The position numbers were made by a program, and so were the translations under genes. Of a stretch of 64,000 nucleotides of DNA, positions 63,834 through 64,000 are shown piece after piece. Every line of letters begins with the position of its first letter. Position 1 is the stretch's first letter. The stretch spans positions 149,528,746-149,592,745 of the forward strand of contig OW121846.1 of the NCBI GenBank assembly GCA_933228895.1. Direction: 5' to 3'. Under the pieces are notes generated by a model. The model worked only from the letters and a program-made list of their open reading frames with translations, was not told the DNA's origin and did no database searches. The DNA comes from Platycnemis pennipes (lineage: Eukaryota > Arthropoda > Insecta > Odonata > Platycnemididae).

Positions 63834-64000
63834 GGTGCAAACAAAGGCAACCTTGCTGACATAAACAAAAACATTGAAAATTCTTGCATAATTTTTTGGA
63901 TGCAATGTAGGGTAACCTTGATGGCAACCTCAGCTTCTTATGTTTTTTTTTCCATTAGCATCATAATCAAAACGTTAATGGTGTTTGTAATGTTATCCGG
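63834..64000 (+). repeat. Start of higher-order unit 15 (one landmark monomer, cut by window end)
   Basis: Opens with ATATTGGTGC at the junction and closes with a nine-T run and GTTAATGG. By eye it is identical to the first monomer of the window. The array therefore runs past the right edge in the same phase and strand, and another higher-order unit is beginning. Confidence 0.85.

Larger units (their letters stand above)
1..64000 (+). repeat. Satellite DNA array, ~167-bp monomer, ~384 head-to-tail copies
   Basis: The core GGTGCAAACAAAGGCAACC recurs at 1, 167, 333, about 499, 666 and so on to 63834, with no loss of phase and no change of strand. Counting by landmark spacing gives about 137 monomers to base 22857 and 246 more to 63834. 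Monomers differ by scattered substitutions and 1-2 bp indels, mostly in T-runs. No stretch of non-satellite DNA, mobile element or gene is visible anywhere, so every gene-free interval in the window is explained by this array. Satellites with monomers of 150-180 bp are typical of plant and animal centromeric or pericentromeric heterochromatin. That location is inferred here, since nothing in the window proves centromere function. The family is not one I recognise. Confidence 0.98.

Noticed and set aside
1..64000. CRISPR array.
   Set aside because: CRISPR repeats are about 23-50 bp with unique spacers. Here the whole 167-bp period is repeated, with no unique spacers and no cas genes.
1..64000. 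Circular molecule or whole-window duplication, because first and last monomers are identical.
   Set aside because: Landmark monomers recur throughout the array. Identity of two of them is expected from homogenisation and gives no evidence of circularity.
1..64000. Embedded transposon, tRNA, rRNA or telomeric repeat.
   Set aside because: The monomer core keeps its phase across the window with no insertion longer than a few bases. I saw no terminal repeats, tRNA-like arms or short telomere-type repeats.

Overview
The whole window is one uninterrupted satellite-DNA array. A monomer of about 167 bp (mostly 166-168 bp, roughly 35% G+C by hand count of one monomer) repeats head to tail in a single orientation from base 1 to base 64000, about 384 times. 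I find no gene, RNA gene, transposon, CRISPR array, telomere repeat or unique sequence. The open frames present are by-products of the repeat. An array of this size with a nucleosome-length monomer points to eukaryotic constitutive heterochromatin, most simply a centromeric or pericentromeric block, although a subtelomeric or interstitial knob is not excluded. I do not recognise the satellite family and cannot name the organism.

The monomers fall into recognisable subtypes that recur in a fixed order, so the array has higher-order structure. One landmark subtype (usually TATATTGGTGC at its start, and usually a long T-run with GTTAATGG near its end) divides the window into 14 higher-order units starting at 1, 5344, 10683, 18358, 22857, 27193, 31693, 35192, 37023, 40854, 45516, 51176, 53842 and 60004. 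A fifteenth starts at 63834. The units hold about 32, 32, 46, 27, 26, 27, 21, 11, 23, 28, 34, 16, 37 and 23 monomers. The spacing is irregular but always a whole number of monomers, as expected from unequal exchange or conversion in register.

There are two domains. The left one (1 to about 33.4 kb) carries markers absent further right: CTGCAAACACAGG, GCGAACAAAGACTACC with CAATTGGCAT, and the GGTGACAAC/AATCTAAACG block. The right one (about 34.5 to 64 kb) carries its own markers: CTGACAAAAACC, CATATTCAAAACG, GGATACAATG, ATTTGTGCATGG and GCATTCTTTT. Both share the landmark and the block containing CATCAAAATC, GCATGCAAAATAAGG and CATGCTATG.

Nested tandem duplications of 4-5, 7, 11 and 37 monomers, a composite unit with a junction near 13.84 kb, and a conversion-like patch at 27.55 kb record recent rearrangement. 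Within the monomer the most notable features are short dyads (TTGCAT-N10-ATGCAA, TTGCATGCAA, AAACGTTT, GGTTAACC) and a variable T-tract that sets monomer length. No undescribed gene-based system is present; what is worth attention is the array architecture.
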